From positions 4,154,001 through 4,218,000 of the forward strand of contig NZ_CP047130.1 of assembly GCF_009832865.1 (NCBI RefSeq): a stretch of 64,000 bases of DNA, written 5' to 3'. The notes below the pieces were generated by a model. That model was not told the origin of the DNA. It did no database searches and saw nothing but the letters and a program-made list of their open reading frames with translations. Position numbers and translations under genes: made by a program. This DNA is from Colwellia sp. 20A7 (lineage in GTDB: Bacteria; Pseudomonadota; Gammaproteobacteria; Enterobacterales; Alteromonadaceae). Shown here piece after piece: positions 63,987 through 64,000 of this stretch. How positions within the stretch are numbered: the stretch's first letter is position 1; each line of letters begins with the position of its first letter.

Positions 63987-64000
63987 GGATACCGTTAATG

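Overview
The window looks like chromosomal DNA of a marine gammaproteobacterium of the order Alteromonadales, probably Colwelliaceae. The evidence is AT-rich sequence, a set of gammaproteobacterial marker genes (yheS, yheU, yheV, nudE, cysQ, yrfG, ygfF, ybjQ and yccF types), a hisR-proM tRNA pair, and short inverted-repeat elements of a kind common in that order. This placement rests on gene recognition by eye, not on a search.

Layout. (1) About 1-9000 is an integron-type gene cassette array. Six reasonably recognisable attC-like sites, two shortened ones and one remnant separate small, mostly unrecognised genes. The cassettes carry a cytoplasmic-looking class 3 lipase, a reversed RelE/ParE-type toxin-antitoxin pair, a candidate membrane-disrupting toxin with a small membrane partner, a short-chain dehydrogenase, a YccF protein and others. 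No integrase is in the window; cassette orientation predicts it to the left. A PLP-dependent ornithine/lysine-type decarboxylase lies reversed inside the array. (2) 9000-13700 holds small housekeeping-like genes (YgfF, YbjQ, DUF2279, DUF6868, TfoX N-domain), a GNAT remnant, and a lipoprotein gene whose 5' end is replaced by a 162-bp MITE-like repeat. (3) 25172 down to 14421 is a tightly packed minus-strand operon: TonB-dependent receptor, TVP38-flavoprotein disulfide reductase fusion, DUF547, Ynj-type ABC importer (binding protein, permease, ATPase), CDP-alcohol phosphotransferase and fatty acid hydroxylase.

(4) 25285-41750 holds mixed core genes: bPH protein, YheV, YheS ABC-F ATPase, Sel1 protein, YheU, CysQ, NudE, YrfG, an orphan XdhC, an ArsP-like permease with an ArsR-type regulator, a Bcr-type exporter, two chemoreceptors and a periplasmic binding protein. 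(5) 41923-54277 is an ECF sigma factor/ChrR anti-sigma locus with its probable regulon: photolyase, DUF523/1722, a lipid-modification set (Cfa-like methyltransferase, DUF1365, flavin oxidoreductase, SDR, NTF2-like), a Lon-N protein, DUF2878, chalcone isomerase-like, DUF3833, MipA/OmpV and a lipoprotein. A shared promoter pattern (GTGATC, 18-19 bp, TAT preceded by CG) can be read directly upstream of four transcription units. This arrangement is known elsewhere as the singlet-oxygen/photooxidative stress response.

(6) 54451-60131 holds a YfcH epimerase and two tandem alkaline phosphatases behind a five-unit Pho-box-like array. (7) 60197-64000 holds a nitroreductase, tRNA-Pro and tRNA-His, a SerC-type aminotransferase and a DUF1285 protein. 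Directly downstream of tRNA-Pro are four tandem 131-bp units, each carrying the 3' end of tRNA-Pro including CCA. This arrangement recalls the rtT repeats behind E. coli tyrT and is the most unusual structure in the window.
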